Shown here: in pieces, positions 42,599-52,717 of the stretch
Position numbering within the stretch: the first letter of the stretch is position 1
Layout of the letters: each line of letters begins with the position of its first letter
Translations under genes and position numbers: made by a program
NCBI RefSeq assembly: GCF_002806975.1
Contig: NZ_NIHD01000015.1
Coordinates: 1 to 64,000 of the forward strand
Direction: 5' to 3'
DNA length: 64,000 bases
Origin: Marinobacter aromaticivorans
Lineage (GTDB): Bacteria; Pseudomonadota; Gammaproteobacteria; Pseudomonadales; Oleiphilaceae
The notes under the pieces: model-generated
Database searches by the model: none
The model's input: only the letters and a program-made list of their open reading frames with translations
What the model was told of the DNA's origin: nothing

Positions 42599-44335
42599 TT
42601 AGCTTGCAGACAGCAAACTCGTCAGTAATGCCCGCAGGCGGTTAGGTTTTACCGGTTTGTTCAGGATGGGCAAATCCTGCGCTCGCATCTGCTTGCGTAG
42701 CTCATCGCTGCAGTTTGCCGTAACCAGAGCGGCAGGCAGTGGTTTGCCCAATAACTTGCGTATCGCATCAATAGCCTGCAGACCTGTTCTTTCATTATCA
42801 AGGTGATAGTCTGCCAGTACCGCAGCCGGCAAAACATCAGTCTGCTTGAGATACTCCACTGCCATTTGTTCGTCAGGGCTGGCGATCACTGAACAGCCCC
42901 AGCACTCCAGCAATAACTTCATACTCTCAAGTACCGCCGGCTCGTTATCAATGACCAGTACCTGAGTACCCGCCAAACCAAGTCTGACCGGAGCATCGGG
43001 CAGCCCGGCTCGGCGGGCAGTGAGCCTTCCGGCCGGCAGCTGTATAGAGAACCGTGACCCCCGGCCCGGGCGTGACACAACATCCATCTTGTAGCCCAAT
43101 ACCGACACCATACGTTCAACAATGGCCAGGCCCAGCCCGGCACCCTGACGCCCGCCTGTTCCCTGTGGTAACAGCTGATGGAATTCTGTGAAAATGTCCT
43201 GGAGTTTGCTTTCTTCGATACCTACGCCAGTATCCCATACTTCAATGCGCAAGCTTTCGTTCCGTGCTCGCAATGCCAGCAGAACGCAGCCCCTGGGAGT
43301 ATAGCGAAAGGCATTACTCAGCAGATTGCGCAGAATACGAGTAAGCATGCGCTGGTCGGTTTGCGCCATTGCCGGGACTGTACGCACCCGCAGTTCAACC
43401 CCGGCATTCGCCGCCACGGCTTCAAATTCCTCACCCAGGCTCCGGACCAACGCCGCTATGTCAGTCATTACCATATCCGGCACCATTGCCTGCTGGTCCA
43501 GTTTTGATATATCCAGCAGGTCTGCCAGCAAATCCTCTGCGCCTTCCAGAGCACGGTGCACCTGGGCCACCATCCGCGCCTCCTCTGCCGGCAGCGCGCT
43601 GTCCTGAAGCGCCGATATGACCAGGCGTGCGGCATTCAGTGGCTGGAGCAGATCATGGCTGGCCGCTGCCAGGTATTTATCCTTGCTACGATTCGCATCC
43701 TCTGCCGCCTTAGCAGCAATCACCAGCTCACGTTCAACCTTTTCGCGCTGTGCGATCTGGAAATGCAATCCGGCGTTGGCATCCTGCAGGGCCCGGGTAC
43801 GTTCTTCGACTCTGCGCTCAAGATCAGCGTTGATCTGCACCAGCTTTTGCTGCGCCTGAACCCGCTCGGATATATCTGCCACAAAAGCTTCAACCACTTC
43901 TGGCCCCAAGTCCGGTCTTCTTAACAGGGTGATGGCCACATAAACCGCAGTATTGTCAGCACGGCACAGGCGAGTTTCGCGCGCCCTGATACTGCCTTTA
44001 TCAAGTAACTCCTGGCGCAACGTATCAAACTCATTGGCACTGCAAAAAAGCTGTTCTCGCAAACGAATGACGCGAGTCTGGATCTCCTTCGGACCTGGGT
44101 ATCCGCAAATCCTGGCCATGGCCGGGTTACAACCCAAAAAACCGCCCCGCAAATCGCCCTGGAAAATGCCATGCAGCGCATTTTCGAATAGCCACTTATA
44201 ACGGTTCTTCTCTCGCTCCAGTTCCTCTATTCGCTCTTGCAGCGCCGGATAATAGTTCTTGCGGCCGGACTGACTACCAAGGCCAAGAAGATCTCTGACA
44301 TCATAAACACCCGCGCGATCAAAGGGCTTCTTCAT
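42599..44335 (-). CDS. ercS: Hybrid sensor kinase ErcS-like
   Basis: A 578-residue soluble kinase. The PAS domain is about 45-165 (YKWLFENALHGIFQGDLRG), then a coiled coil, a HisKA domain with His in AAASHDLLQPLNAARL (about residue 230), HATPase (NLLSNAFRYTPRG, DTGVGIEE, GAGLGLAIV) and a C-terminal receiver (about 450-575; VLADYHLDNERTG). No membrane segments, as in ErcS of Pseudomonas, which helps control ethanol oxidation. It overlaps ercA by 17 bp and follows it on the minus strand, the same arrangement as in P. aeruginosa. Confidence 0.85.
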   Translation of the reverse strand: MKKPFDRAGVYDVRDLLGLGSQSGRKNYYPALQERIEELEREKNRYKWLFENALHGIFQGDLRGGFLGCNPAMARICGYPGPKEIQTRVIRLREQLFCSANEFDTLRQELLDKGSIRARETRLCRADNTAVYVAITLLRRPDLGPEVVEAFVADISERVQAQQKLVQINADLERRVEERTRALQDANAGLHFQIAQREKVERELVIAAKAAEDANRSKDKYLAAASHDLLQPLNAARLVISALQDSALPAEEARMVAQVHRALEGAEDLLADLLDISKLDQQAMVPDMVMTDIAALVRSLGEEFEAVAANAGVELRVRTVPAMAQTDQRMLTRILRNLLSNAFRYTPRGCVLLALRARNESLRIEVWDTGVGIEESKLQDIFTEFHQLLPQGTGGRQGAGLGLAIVERMVSVLGYKMDVVSRPGRGSRFSIQLPAGRLTARRAGLPDAPVRLGLAGTQVLVIDNEPAVLESMKLLLECWGCSVIASPDEQMAVEYLKQTDVLPAAVLADYHLDNERTGLQAIDAIRKLLGKPLPAALVTANCSDELRKQMRAQDLPILNKPVKPNRLRALLTSLLSAS

Positions 44336-45488
44336 ACACTACCTGAACATCTCTTAGCGACGATTTCCGGGGGTTGGTCAGAATACAAGGGTCCTGTAGT
44401 GCGAACCCGGAAAGCGAAGGAATATCAGACAGGCTGACTCCCAGTTCAGAGAGTTTAGTTTCCAGCCCAACCGCGCGCTTGAGTTGAATGATGCGATCCA
44501 CAAGGCGTTTCTGAACCTGCGCTTTACTCATGCCACGGGGGTCAATTCCCATTGCTTCGGCGACCCGGCAGAAACGTTCGTCTGCAGAGCCGAAATTATA
44601 AGCTACTACGTGCTCCAGCAGCATGGCATTGCATAAACCATGTGGTAAATCCAGAAAACCACCGAGGCTGTGGGACATTGCATGAACGGCACCGAGGATT
44701 GCGTTGGAAAACGCCAGACCCGCTTGCATGGAGGCCAACATAATCTGTTCGCGCAGATAGGTATCAGCGGTATTGGCCACCAAGGGCTCCAGATTGCGGT
44801 TAATCAGGCCGATCGCCTGCAGCGCATGGGTATCTGTCAATGGGCCACTACCGGTGGATACATACGCCTCTATTGCGTGAACCAGAGCATCAACGCCGGT
44901 ACAGGCCGTCAGATAACTGCTCATGGTTTCGGTCACTTCCGGATCGATCAGTGACACGTCGGGCACAATCGCTTTGCTGATAATGGAAAACTTGAAACGA
45001 CGCTTTGGGTCCGAGATGATCGCAAATTGTGATACATCCGCTGAGGTGCCTGCTGTGGTAGGAATCAGAATCATCGGTGGTGGCGGATTGTGAATGGTGT
45101 CTACCCCTTCAAAATCCACAATGTGGCGGTCATCGCTCGCTACAATGCCAATGCCCTTGGCGCAATCCATTGGGCTACCACCGCCAATGGCTACAATTAC
45201 ATCGCATTCGGAGGATTTATAAAGCTCGGCACCGGCCATCACCTCATCTACACGAGGATTCGCCGACACACCAGTGAAAACGGTGGTGCGTATGCCGGCC
45301 TCGGTCAGCAAAGTGACGATTTCATCCACCCAGCCAGCAGCCGCCACGCCAGGGTCGGACACAAGTAACACATGTTTGGCTCCAAGATTACTGGCGAAGT
45401 TGGCAACAGACTTCCTAGATCCGGCTCCGAACACGATCTCTGGTGAGACAAACTTTCTTAAAGCGGATATGTCGTGTCCCATAAACAT
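44319..45488 (-). CDS. ercA: Iron-containing alcohol dehydrogenase ErcA-like
   Basis: A 389-residue group III dehydrogenase. The nucleotide site shows GGGSPMDCAKGIG (about 105-117) and PTTAGTSADVSQFA. Metal ligands lie in VHAMSHSLGGFLDLPHGLCNAMLLEHV (about 268-294). ErcA is needed for ethanol-oxidation control in Pseudomonas and may act as a sensor or accessory enzyme rather than in bulk catabolism. It lies between pqqH and ercS on one strand. Confidence 0.87.
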   Translation of the reverse strand: MFMGHDISALRKFVSPEIVFGAGSRKSVANFASNLGAKHVLLVSDPGVAAAGWVDEIVTLLTEAGIRTTVFTGVSANPRVDEVMAGAELYKSSECDVIVAIGGGSPMDCAKGIGIVASDDRHIVDFEGVDTIHNPPPPMILIPTTAGTSADVSQFAIISDPKRRFKFSIISKAIVPDVSLIDPEVTETMSSYLTACTGVDALVHAIEAYVSTGSGPLTDTHALQAIGLINRNLEPLVANTADTYLREQIMLASMQAGLAFSNAILGAVHAMSHSLGGFLDLPHGLCNAMLLEHVVAYNFGSADERFCRVAEAMGIDPRGMSKAQVQKRLVDRIIQLKRAVGLETKLSELGVSLSDIPSLSGFALQDPCILTNPRKSSLRDVQVVYEEAL

Positions 45489-45543
45489 GCTCTCGACGTC
45501 AGTTTTGTTTTTGTAAGTATTAACCGACAGTTTAACTCAAGTT

Positions 45544-47442
45544 TTAGTTGCATTCATTGACGTTTCTTATATGCCTCCGGTAAAAGCTGTGAAGTGCCTC
45601 CAGCATAGCTACCTGGTTCACCGTTTTCATGAAGCCGTGACCCTCATCTTCGAACCAATGCAGCTCGGATTCGTGCCCTGCCTGCTTCATCGCTGCGAAC
45701 ATCATGCGGGTTTGTTCGGGAACCACCACTTTGTCCTGGCCGCCCTGGAAAAAAATCACCGGGGCGGCCATTGCAGCCGCCCGTAAACGTGGTGTGCGGT
45801 CCTGCCAGCGCTGTGGATGGCTATCCGGATGCCCCAGCAACCAATCCAGATAGCCGGATTCAAAGCGATGAGTCATGCGCCGCAGTTGCCGCGGGTCCGT
45901 GACTCCAAACTGGCTGGCGCCGGCTCTGTAGCGTTGCCCCTGACTTAACGCCATCAATGCCGTGTACCCACCAGAACTGCGACCCTGAATAAAGGTGTTG
46001 CAACCATCCACCAGTCCTGACGCAGCCAGAAAATCCGCAGCTCGCGCCATGTCCTGCACTTCAATCTCGCCCCATTTTTGCGCCAACGCCAAGCGAAACG
46101 CGCGGCCAAAACCGCTGCTGCCACGGTAATTCACTTCCGCCACCGCAAATCCGCGTTGGCACCAGAACTGAACCAGAGGATTGAACACCGGGTAAGCTGC
46201 AGAGGTCGGTCCGCCGTGTGCAACCAGGATCACCGGCGGCAACTTGTCGCCGGGTGGAGACGGTAAATACAAAAATCCCTGGGGTGCAATATTTTCGTCA
46301 GCCAGAGGCGTTACCTGAAATGCCAAAGGATATGACAGGGCCTGCCCCGGCAGCGCTGGCTCACCGCCGGCAACCACTTCAACGTGGGCGTTTTGGGGAT
46401 CTATTCGGAGCACTGCATCCAGTCGGTCAGGCGAACGCGCAATGGCGTACAAATGACCGCCATAGGTACATAAGTTGCGAAAATCGCTGAACGTCGCTGC
46501 CACCCGCACTGATTCTGCCTGGCCGCAGCCAGACAGCCACAGCTCGCCACAACCCTGATGATAAGGGGCGCGAGCCCAACCACCATCCGGTAATGGGCAG
46601 TGATGCACTTCACCCAACTGCCAGGGCGCATTGGCGTGATCCCATTCGGGGACAGTGGGTTTTACCCAGGCGCCAGACGGGCTTTGCGGGGAAAGCTGCC
46701 AGGGCTGCCACCAGCCAGCATGGTCGGACAACACCCACAGATTCTGCCCCGCAAACACGGGCTGCTGAACAGACGCAGGGCGTGGCGAAGGGTACACACG
46801 AGGATGTTCAAGGGTACCATCGTCAGCAACGCGCGCGACCCACAACCTGGTTTGCAGCCATGGCATATCGGGTAGTTGCCAGCTTATCCAGGCAAGGTAT
46901 CGTCCATCCGCAGAGACCGCAGGCGCACCATAAAAATCTTCGCCCTGGTGCAGCACAACCATTTTGCCATTGTGCGCCACGGCCACCAGTTGCTGGCAAC
47001 CTTCCGCTACTCCCTGCCCGGTTTCGCGCACGGCCAGCACGCGTTGCCGCAACGGATCCGCCACCAGCCCTCCGTACGCCGCAGTGTCCGCCGTCAGCGG
47101 CCTGCTTTGGCCACCGGACTGGGGGATAAAATGAATACGCTGATCGTCACTGACCACATACACGCCACCCACAGCAGCCGCCAATGCACCGCCGCCATAG
47201 CCATTCACCCGGCTACGAATATTCAAAAACCGGGTGCGCAGCGGCATCGCCGTCCCATCGCCAGATAAATGCCACACACGGTTGGCTCCGGTTTCAGGAT
47301 CGCTTTGCAACCAGAAAACGCCTGCTTCTGCCACCACCAGGCCACTGCGCTGAACGAAACCTGCGCAGGCCCCGGTAGCAGTCAGTCTGCCATTGCTGGA
47401 ATACTTCTCAGCCGCGGAAGAACATCCGAGAGTTGCTGTCAT
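45544..47442 (-). CDS. pqqH: S9 prolyl oligopeptidase-type peptidase PqqH
   Basis: A 632-residue protein with an N-terminal beta-propeller (about 40-370) and a C-terminal alpha/beta hydrolase. The catalytic Ser is in [11 protein letters not shown], the Asp in GGQDKVV and the His in DEGHGF. It sits directly after pqqE and overlaps its end by 35 bp, as PqqH does in P. aeruginosa. No PqqF/PqqG metalloprotease is in the window, so this is the best candidate to trim the crosslinked PqqA peptide, and perhaps the second peptide too. The exact start is uncertain within the first 40 codons. Confidence 0.8.
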   Translation of the reverse strand: MTATLGCSSAAEKYSSNGRLTATGACAGFVQRSGLVVAEAGVFWLQSDPETGANRVWHLSGDGTAMPLRTRFLNIRSRVNGYGGGALAAAVGGVYVVSDDQRIHFIPQSGGQSRPLTADTAAYGGLVADPLRQRVLAVRETGQGVAEGCQQLVAVAHNGKMVVLHQGEDFYGAPAVSADGRYLAWISWQLPDMPWLQTRLWVARVADDGTLEHPRVYPSPRPASVQQPVFAGQNLWVLSDHAGWWQPWQLSPQSPSGAWVKPTVPEWDHANAPWQLGEVHHCPLPDGGWARAPYHQGCGELWLSGCGQAESVRVAATFSDFRNLCTYGGHLYAIARSPDRLDAVLRIDPQNAHVEVVAGGEPALPGQALSYPLAFQVTPLADENIAPQGFLYLPSPPGDKLPPVILVAHGGPTSAAYPVFNPLVQFWCQRGFAVAEVNYRGSSGFGRAFRLALAQKWGEIEVQDMARAADFLAASGLVDGCNTFIQGRSSGGYTALMALSQGQRYRAGASQFGVTDPRQLRRMTHRFESGYLDWLLGHPDSHPQRWQDRTPRLRAAAMAAPVIFFQGGQDKVVVPEQTRMMFAAMKQAGHESELHWFEDEGHGFMKTVNQVAMLEALHSFYRRHIRNVNECN

Positions 47443-48565
47443 TGCGATAGGTCAGATCCTCAATACTTGCGGTAGCGCACTCAGCGGCTTGACGCGCAGC
47501 CAGAATGCGATCGTGATGAGGCGACTTGCTACACACGGGATCTGCGTTGTCGGCATTACCAGTAAGCAAAAAAGCCTGGCAACGGCAGCCGCCAAAATCC
47601 TTTTCCTTTTCATCACAGGACCGACACGGCTCTGGCATCCAACTATTGCCGCGATAATGATTAAACCCGGGGCTTTCATACCAGATGTGCTTCAGGTCTT
47701 TGTCACGCACATTGGGGAACTCGATCGGCAGCAAGCGGGCGCTGTGGCAGGGTAAGGCGGTGCCGTCCGGAGCCACCGTCAAAAAAAGACTCCCCCAGCC
47801 ATTCATACAAGGTTTTGGGCGCTCTTCGTAGTAATCGGGTGTAACAAAAATCAGCTTCATGGCCGAGCCTTCATCCAGCAGTCGGGCCCGGTTCTGATTG
47901 ACTTCATACTCGGCTTTTTCCAGCTGCGCCCGCGACGGCATCAGACCCTCGCGATTCCGGAAAGCCCAGCCATAATACTGACATGTGGCTAATTCGACGT
48001 AATCTGCGCCGAGGCGCTCACACAAGGCCACGATGTCATTCATCTGATGAATATTATGGCGATGAATCACAAAATTGAGCACCATGGGGTAGCCGGCATC
48101 TTTCACCGCACGGGCCATCGCCAACTTTTGCGCAAACGCCTTGCGGGAGCCTGCTACGGCGTTATTCAAGTCCGGATCTGACGACTGAAAACTAACCTGA
48201 ATGTGATCCAGCCCGGCTTGAGCAAAGTCATCAACTTTGGCCTTGGTCAGCCCTAACCCGGACGTAATCAGGTTGCTGTAGTAACCCAGATGGCGAGCCT
48301 CGGCAATCAGCTCTCCCAGATCCTGACGCACCAACGGCTCGCCTCCGGAAAACCCCAGCTGGGCCGCCCCCGTTTCACGCCCCTGACGCAAAACACTGGC
48401 CCACTCCTCCGTTGTGAGTTCACTCGTGGTCTGGGCAAAATTCAGCGGATTTGAACAGTAGGGGCATTGCAGAGGGCAACGATAGGTTAGTTCGGCGAGC
48501 AGCCACAACGGAGGGCTGACGCTGGCTTGTTTCTGTTCTGTCAAACTGGATGCCAAAGCTGTCAT
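47408..48565 (-). CDS. pqqE: PQQ synthesis radical SAM enzyme PqqE
   Basis: A 385-residue radical SAM/SPASM enzyme. The cluster motif is CPLQCPYC (about residues 30-37), followed by FSGGEPL. SPASM Cys residues appear in [25 protein letters not shown] and DPVCSKSP. It forms the Glu-Tyr carbon bond in PqqA, the first step of PQQ synthesis. The start overlaps the pqqD stop by four bases (ATGA), which fixes it; the frame extends upstream into pqqD. Confidence 0.95.
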   Translation of the reverse strand: MTALASSLTEQKQASVSPPLWLLAELTYRCPLQCPYCSNPLNFAQTTSELTTEEWASVLRQGRETGAAQLGFSGGEPLVRQDLGELIAEARHLGYYSNLITSGLGLTKAKVDDFAQAGLDHIQVSFQSSDPDLNNAVAGSRKAFAQKLAMARAVKDAGYPMVLNFVIHRHNIHQMNDIVALCERLGADYVELATCQYYGWAFRNREGLMPSRAQLEKAEYEVNQNRARLLDEGSAMKLIFVTPDYYEERPKPCMNGWGSLFLTVAPDGTALPCHSARLLPIEFPNVRDKDLKHIWYESPGFNHYRGNSWMPEPCRSCDEKEKDFGGCRCQAFLLTGNADNADPVCSKSPHHDRILAARQAAECATASIEDLTYRNDSNSRMFFRG

Positions 48566-48861
48566 GAGAGTTCGATCCAGTGTTGCTGCCTGGCATGTTC
48601 CAGAAACTCGATCACGTCGCTCTCCAGAGCATCGGCTTGCGGAAACGCTGCCTCTAACACAGCCACAATATCCCGCACGCAACGCTGGCCGTCGATTTCG
48701 GCCAGTATCGCACCGGCGCTCTCGTTAAGCTTCACCATGCCCTCAGGATACAGCAGCACGTGGCCGTTTTGAGCCGGCTCCCACTGGAACCGGAACCCGC
48801 GACGAAAACGAGGGATATTTGTGGTTGTAACTGCATTCGTTGCCGGATTTGCCGTTACCAT
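48562..48861 (-). CDS. pqqD: PQQ synthesis peptide chaperone PqqD
   Basis: A 99-residue winged-helix protein. [20 protein letters not shown] precedes [18 protein letters not shown], the PqqD hallmark. It binds PqqA and delivers it to PqqE. Its start overlaps the pqqC stop by one base and its stop overlaps the pqqE start by four. It is clearly a different gene from the PqqD-like protein at 38173. Confidence 0.95.
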   Translation of the reverse strand: MVTANPATNAVTTTNIPRFRRGFRFQWEPAQNGHVLLYPEGMVKLNESAGAILAEIDGQRCVRDIVAVLEAAFPQADALESDVIEFLEHARQQHWIELS

Positions 48862-49616
48862 TACAGCCCCCGATGCCAGATTTTCTGATCGGTCACCGTG
48901 TGAAACGGTGGTGTTTTATGACTGTAGGCCATCGTAAGTGCGTCCAGAAGGCTCCATAGAATATCCAGCTTAAACTGCAGGATATCAAGAGCCCTGGCCT
49001 GCTCAGGGGCTGTGGTGAAATGCGCAAGTGTAATCGCCAGCCCGTGCTCTACATCCCGGCGGGCTTCCGAGAGTCGCTTGCGAAAATAGTGGTAACCAGA
49101 TTCCTCTATCCACGGATAATGCTGTGGCCAGCTATCCAGACGGGACTGGTGAATTTCCGGCGCAAACAATTCAGTAAGCGACGAACATGCTGCCTCCTGC
49201 CAGGTGACGCTTCGCGCAAAGTTGAGATAGGCATCTACTGCAAAACGCACTCCCGGTAGCACATGACGCTGGTCAATCACTTCCTCCCGAGTAAGTCCTA
49301 CCGCTTCCGCCAGGCACAACCAGGCTTCGATCCCGCCCGGATCTCCGTCGTGACCGTCATGATCAAGAATGCGTTGCAACCATTGCTGGCGAACCTCTGC
49401 GTCCGGGCAGTTAGCCATTATGGCGGCGTCTTTACGCGGAATCATAATCTGATAATAATACCGGTTGGCCACCCAGCCCCGGACTTGCTCGGGGCTGCAT
49501 TGCCCGCTGTACATGGATCGGTGATACGGGTGATGAATATGGTAATACTGGCCCTTACTACGCAGCGCCCGCTCAAACTCTGTAACATTCATGGCAGTAC
49601 TGACGATGGCGTTCAT
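48861..49616 (-). CDS. pqqC: Pyrroloquinoline-quinone synthase PqqC
   Basis: A 251-residue all-helical oxidase. Recognisable family segments are [37 protein letters not shown] and [15 protein letters not shown], with [12 protein letters not shown] later. It catalyses the last ring closure and eight-electron oxidation to PQQ without a cofactor. It overlaps pqqB by four bases. There is no PqqC counterpart in the 38-42 kb cluster. Confidence 0.95.
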   Translation of the reverse strand: MNAIVSTAMNVTEFERALRSKGQYYHIHHPYHRSMYSGQCSPEQVRGWVANRYYYQIMIPRKDAAIMANCPDAEVRQQWLQRILDHDGHDGDPGGIEAWLCLAEAVGLTREEVIDQRHVLPGVRFAVDAYLNFARSVTWQEAACSSLTELFAPEIHQSRLDSWPQHYPWIEESGYHYFRKRLSEARRDVEHGLAITLAHFTTAPEQARALDILQFKLDILWSLLDALTMAYSHKTPPFHTVTDQKIWHRGL

Positions 49617-50548
49617 AGCTTCCCCGACAGATCAATATGCATTCCGTCCCAGGCCACATCGATTCCGTGCTGCACCAATTGTGCTCGCTCGGCAGATTCC
49701 TCATTCAGAATCGGATTCGTATTGTTGATGTGTATCAGTATCTTGCACCTGGCAGGCATGGAATCCAGCACCTCAATCATCCCCCCCGGGCCGCTCTGGG
49801 CGAGGTGACCCATGGCCTGACCGGTTTTGGTACCCACGCCCTGGCGGATCATTTCGTCATCGTGCCATACCGTGCCATCTACCATCAGCACTTCGGCCTG
49901 GCGCATCCACTGCAAAATGTGGGAGTCGGGTTTACCTAGCCCCGGTGCGTAAAACAGGGAGGCACCACTACCGGTGTCCTCAATATATACGCCAATGTTG
50001 TCGCCCGGGTGGGGCTGATCCCTGCGCGGCGAGTAGGGTGGCGCGTTACTCAACAGAGGAATAGCTGTCAGTTTCAGATTCGGGGCACAAGGTACAATAA
50101 AGGTTTCTGGCGCACCCTCACCAAGCGGGATTTCACGCCACTTAAACCCACCGTTCCAGTGCGCGAGCATGGGGAACAGCGGAAAACCGGAACTCAGATC
50201 TTCGTGTACCTGAGCGGTGCACCATAGATCAAGTGGCAACCCTTCCCGCAGGGTCAGCAGACCGGTTGTATGGTCTACCTGACTGTCCATCAGCACCACA
50301 GCTTCAATACCGGTGTCACGCAAGGCTCGTGCTGGCTGCAGAGGGGGAAACGATGCCAACTGGGCACGAATATCGGGAGAAGCATTGAAGAGAATCCAGC
50401 GTTCGCCATCTTCACTGACGGCAATGGACGACTGCGTACGTGCACAGGCCTTGATTGCGCCCTTTCGCAGCCCATCACAATTGGCACAATTGCAGTTCCA
50501 CTGAGGGAAACCTCCACCTGCCGCCGAACCAAGAACCTGAATGTACAT
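49613..50548 (-). CDS. pqqB: PQQ synthesis hydroxylase PqqB
   Basis: A 311-residue metallo-beta-lactamase-fold protein. [15 protein letters not shown] (about 7-21) with CANC following is the PqqB zinc-site signature, and [14 protein letters not shown] holds the degenerate His motif of the fold. It hydroxylates the tyrosine ring of the crosslinked intermediate in studied systems. It is 56 bp after pqqA. Confidence 0.94.
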   Translation of the reverse strand: MYIQVLGSAAGGGFPQWNCNCANCDGLRKGAIKACARTQSSIAVSEDGERWILFNASPDIRAQLASFPPLQPARALRDTGIEAVVLMDSQVDHTTGLLTLREGLPLDLWCTAQVHEDLSSGFPLFPMLAHWNGGFKWREIPLGEGAPETFIVPCAPNLKLTAIPLLSNAPPYSPRRDQPHPGDNIGVYIEDTGSGASLFYAPGLGKPDSHILQWMRQAEVLMVDGTVWHDDEMIRQGVGTKTGQAMGHLAQSGPGGMIEVLDSMPARCKILIHINNTNPILNEESAERAQLVQHGIDVAWDGMHIDLSGKL

Positions 50549-50604
50549 AGACAGGAGCTCCGGAACTAAAGCGGCCTGCGCCAGGGCGCTGGCCGCTACA
50601 GGCT

Positions 50605-50676
50605 TCAGCGGTTAGCGAAGTACATAGTGACTTCGAAACCGATACGCAGGTCTTCATAGGCGGGTTTTGTCCACAT
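50605..50676 (-). CDS. pqqA: PQQ precursor peptide PqqA
   Basis: A 23-residue peptide, [20 protein letters not shown] followed by ANR, nearly identical to known PqqA peptides. Glu15 and Tyr19 provide the PQQ skeleton. GAGGTGAG lies just upstream of the ATG at 50676. It is first in the pqqABCDE operon on the minus strand. Confidence 0.95.
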   Translation of the reverse strand: MWTKPAYEDLRIGFEVTMYFANR

Positions 50677-50696
50677 CGTTCTCACCTCTTTTGTCA

Positions 50697-50713
50697 TGAT
50701 TATTTGTTAATCA
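50697..50713 (-). promoter_or_regulatory. Inverted repeat upstream of pqqA
   Basis: TGATTA (50697-50702) and TAATCA (50708-50713) form a perfect inverted repeat with a five-base centre, 21-37 bp before the pqqA start codon. It may be an operator or part of the promoter. The CTACTACCAA element is not seen at the expected distance from pqqA. Confidence 0.4.
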
Positions 50714-50857
50714 CGGGATGTACGGCGCTTTTACCGCTCTCCCAAACTTATCCTAAAGCCCCCCTCAGGGAATCTACATGGTACTTTCGCACTGTTTTCG
50801 GCCAGCCTTAAGTTGCACCTCCAAAATGCTTCAGGCCAGGCAAACAAATCCCGAGAA

Positions 50858-50881
50858 ATAAAAAAAGGCCCGAGCAGGGCC
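50858..50881 (-). terminator. Rho-independent terminator, minus strand, end of exaC transcript
   Basis: GGCCC (50867-50871) and GGGCC (50877-50881) form a hairpin. On the minus strand it is followed by a run of T (plus-strand A run at 50860-50866). It lies about 130 bp downstream of exaC and is the second of two terminators in series. Confidence 0.65.
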
Positions 50882-50911
50882 AAAAGAGAGCGACACAGTT
50901 GCCGGAGTCTC

Positions 50912-50939
50912 AACAAAAACACCCCGGCAAGCGCCGGGG
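50912..50939 (-). terminator. First terminator downstream of exaC
   Basis: CCCCGGC (50922-50928) pairs with GCCGGGG (50933-50939) with a four-base loop. On the minus strand it is followed by GTGTTTTTGTTG. It is 69 bp past the exaC stop and isolates pqqA from exaC transcription. Confidence 0.7.
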
Positions 50940-51007
50940 AAAAGGCACACACGCTGTGTGCAATTACCAACCAACCTGTGCGGAGGAGTTGGCGGGCAGC
51001 ATCGTCA

Positions 51008-52528
51008 TCAGAAAAAGCCCAGCGGATTAATATCGTAACTTGTCAGCATGCACTTGGTTTGCTGATAGTGCTCCAGCGCCAGCTTATGTGTCTCCCGACC
51101 AACACCGGACTTCTTGTAGCCGCCAAATGCCGCGTGGGCAGGGTAGGCATGGTAACAGTTCATCCAGACTCGTCCCGCCTGAATCTGGCGACCCATGCGA
51201 TAAGCAATATTAGTGTCACGGGACCAGACACCCGCACCCAGGCCAAACTCGGTGTCGTTGGCGATGGCCAGAGCTTCTTCCTCGGTTTTGAACGTGGTTA
51301 CCCCCACAACCGGGCCAAAGATCTCTTCCTGGAACACGCGCATCTTGTTATCGCCCTTGAACAGCGTGGGCTGGATATAGAAGCCGTTAGTAAACTCCCC
51401 TTCCAGATGCTCACGTTCACCGCCGATGATTACTTCCGCGCCTTCCTGTTTACCAATTTCAAGGTACGAAAGAATCTTGTCGAACTGTTCCTTGCTGGCC
51501 TGGGCACCTACCTGCACATCGGTATCCAGCGGGTTGCCCCGTTTGATTGCCTTGGTACGGGCGACCACTTTTTCCATGAACTCCTCGTACATATCTTCCT
51601 GTACCAGGGCGCGGGATGGGCAGGTGCAGACCTCACCCTGGTTAAAGAACGCCAGAACCAGACCTTCCACACACTTGTCAACGAATTCCGGCTCGGCCTT
51701 CATCACATCGGAGAAGTAGATATTGGGCGACTTGCCACCCAACTCCACAGTGGAAGGTATGATGTTCTCAGCAGCACATTTGAGAATGTGGGAACCGACA
51801 GGTGTAGAGCCTGTGAACGCGATTTTGGCGATTCGTTTGCTGGTCGCCAACGCCTGGCCAGCTTCAATACCGTAACCATTGACCACGTTGAGCACGCCAG
51901 GTGGCAGCAGGTCACCGATAATCTCCATCAGCACCAGAATGCTCGCTGGTGTCTGCTCGGCCGGCTTCAGTACGGTGCAGTTACCAGCGGCCAGGCAAGG
52001 ACCCAGCTTCCAGGCGGCCATCAACAGAGGGAAGTTCCAGGGAATGATCTGCCCCACCACCCCCAGTGGCTCATAGAAATGATACGCCACGGTATTGTGG
52101 TCAATTTCACCCATATGGCCTTCCTGGGCACGAATACAACCGGCAAAATAGCGGAAGTGGTCGGCCGCCAGTGGAATGTCGGCGTTCAGGGTTTCGCGAA
52201 CCGCTTTGCCGTTATCCCAGGTTTCCGCAACCGCCAATTTTTCCAGATTAGCTTCAATACGATCAGCAATTTTCAGCAAAATATTGGAGCGTTCAGTTGC
52301 CGAAGTACGGCCCCAGGCTGGTGCTGCCTTGTGCGCAGCATCCAGTGCCAGGTCGATATCTTCCGCCGTGGATCGGGGAACCTCACAGATTACATCCCCG
52401 GTCACCGGCGTAATATTTTCGAAGTACTCCCCTTTTACCGGGGCAACCCACTCACCACCAATGTAATTCTCATAGCGGGACTTGAAAGAAACGATGGAGC
52501 CATCCTTTCCTGGTTGTGCGTAAATCAT
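51008..52528 (-). CDS. exaC: NAD-dependent aldehyde dehydrogenase ExaC
   Basis: A 506-residue class enzyme that oxidises the aldehyde made by the quinoprotein dehydrogenases to acid in the cytoplasm. [21 protein letters not shown] (NAD site), [16 protein letters not shown] (catalytic Glu about 268) and [13 protein letters not shown] (catalytic Cys about 303) are all present. It matches ExaC of P. aeruginosa in neighbourhood and is immediately downstream of an alcohol dehydrogenase gene on the same strand, though with its own upstream element at 52643. Confidence 0.92.
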   Translation of the reverse strand: MIYAQPGKDGSIVSFKSRYENYIGGEWVAPVKGEYFENITPVTGDVICEVPRSTAEDIDLALDAAHKAAPAWGRTSATERSNILLKIADRIEANLEKLAVAETWDNGKAVRETLNADIPLAADHFRYFAGCIRAQEGHMGEIDHNTVAYHFYEPLGVVGQIIPWNFPLLMAAWKLGPCLAAGNCTVLKPAEQTPASILVLMEIIGDLLPPGVLNVVNGYGIEAGQALATSKRIAKIAFTGSTPVGSHILKCAAENIIPSTVELGGKSPNIYFSDVMKAEPEFVDKCVEGLVLAFFNQGEVCTCPSRALVQEDMYEEFMEKVVARTKAIKRGNPLDTDVQVGAQASKEQFDKILSYLEIGKQEGAEVIIGGEREHLEGEFTNGFYIQPTLFKGDNKMRVFQEEIFGPVVGVTTFKTEEEALAIANDTEFGLGAGVWSRDTNIAYRMGRQIQAGRVWMNCYHAYPAHAAFGGYKKSGVGRETHKLALEHYQQTKCMLTSYDINPLGFF

Positions 52529-52642
52529 GGTTTCGACCTCTTTTTGTGTTTGTCGCTCGCCAATGTGGGCTTTTGCGCTTACCAGTTCAATATAGACACT
52601 AAATCCTGTTCGTTGAATGCTGCGATGGAGGCGAAAAACTCC

Positions 52643-52662
52643 TCCCTTGGTAGTAGGGCGTC
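52643..52662 (-). promoter_or_regulatory. CTACTACCAA element upstream of exaC
   Basis: On the coding (minus) strand the site reads GACGCCCTACTACCAAGGGA; the core ends 119 bp before the exaC start. CCCT and AGGG flank the centre as an inverted repeat. It matches the site upstream of cytochrome c550 at 16 of 20 positions. Confidence 0.6.
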
Positions 52663-52717
52663 AGCCGGCCAGTTATTGTCTGCGGCCAGCTGGCGCTTGA
52701 GTTATTGCTTTCCGGAC

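Noticed and set aside
50778..50787. CATGGTACTT upstream of pqqA as a fifth copy of the element
   Set aside because: Only seven of ten bases match and the distance (about 100 bp) is outside the 118-126 bp range.
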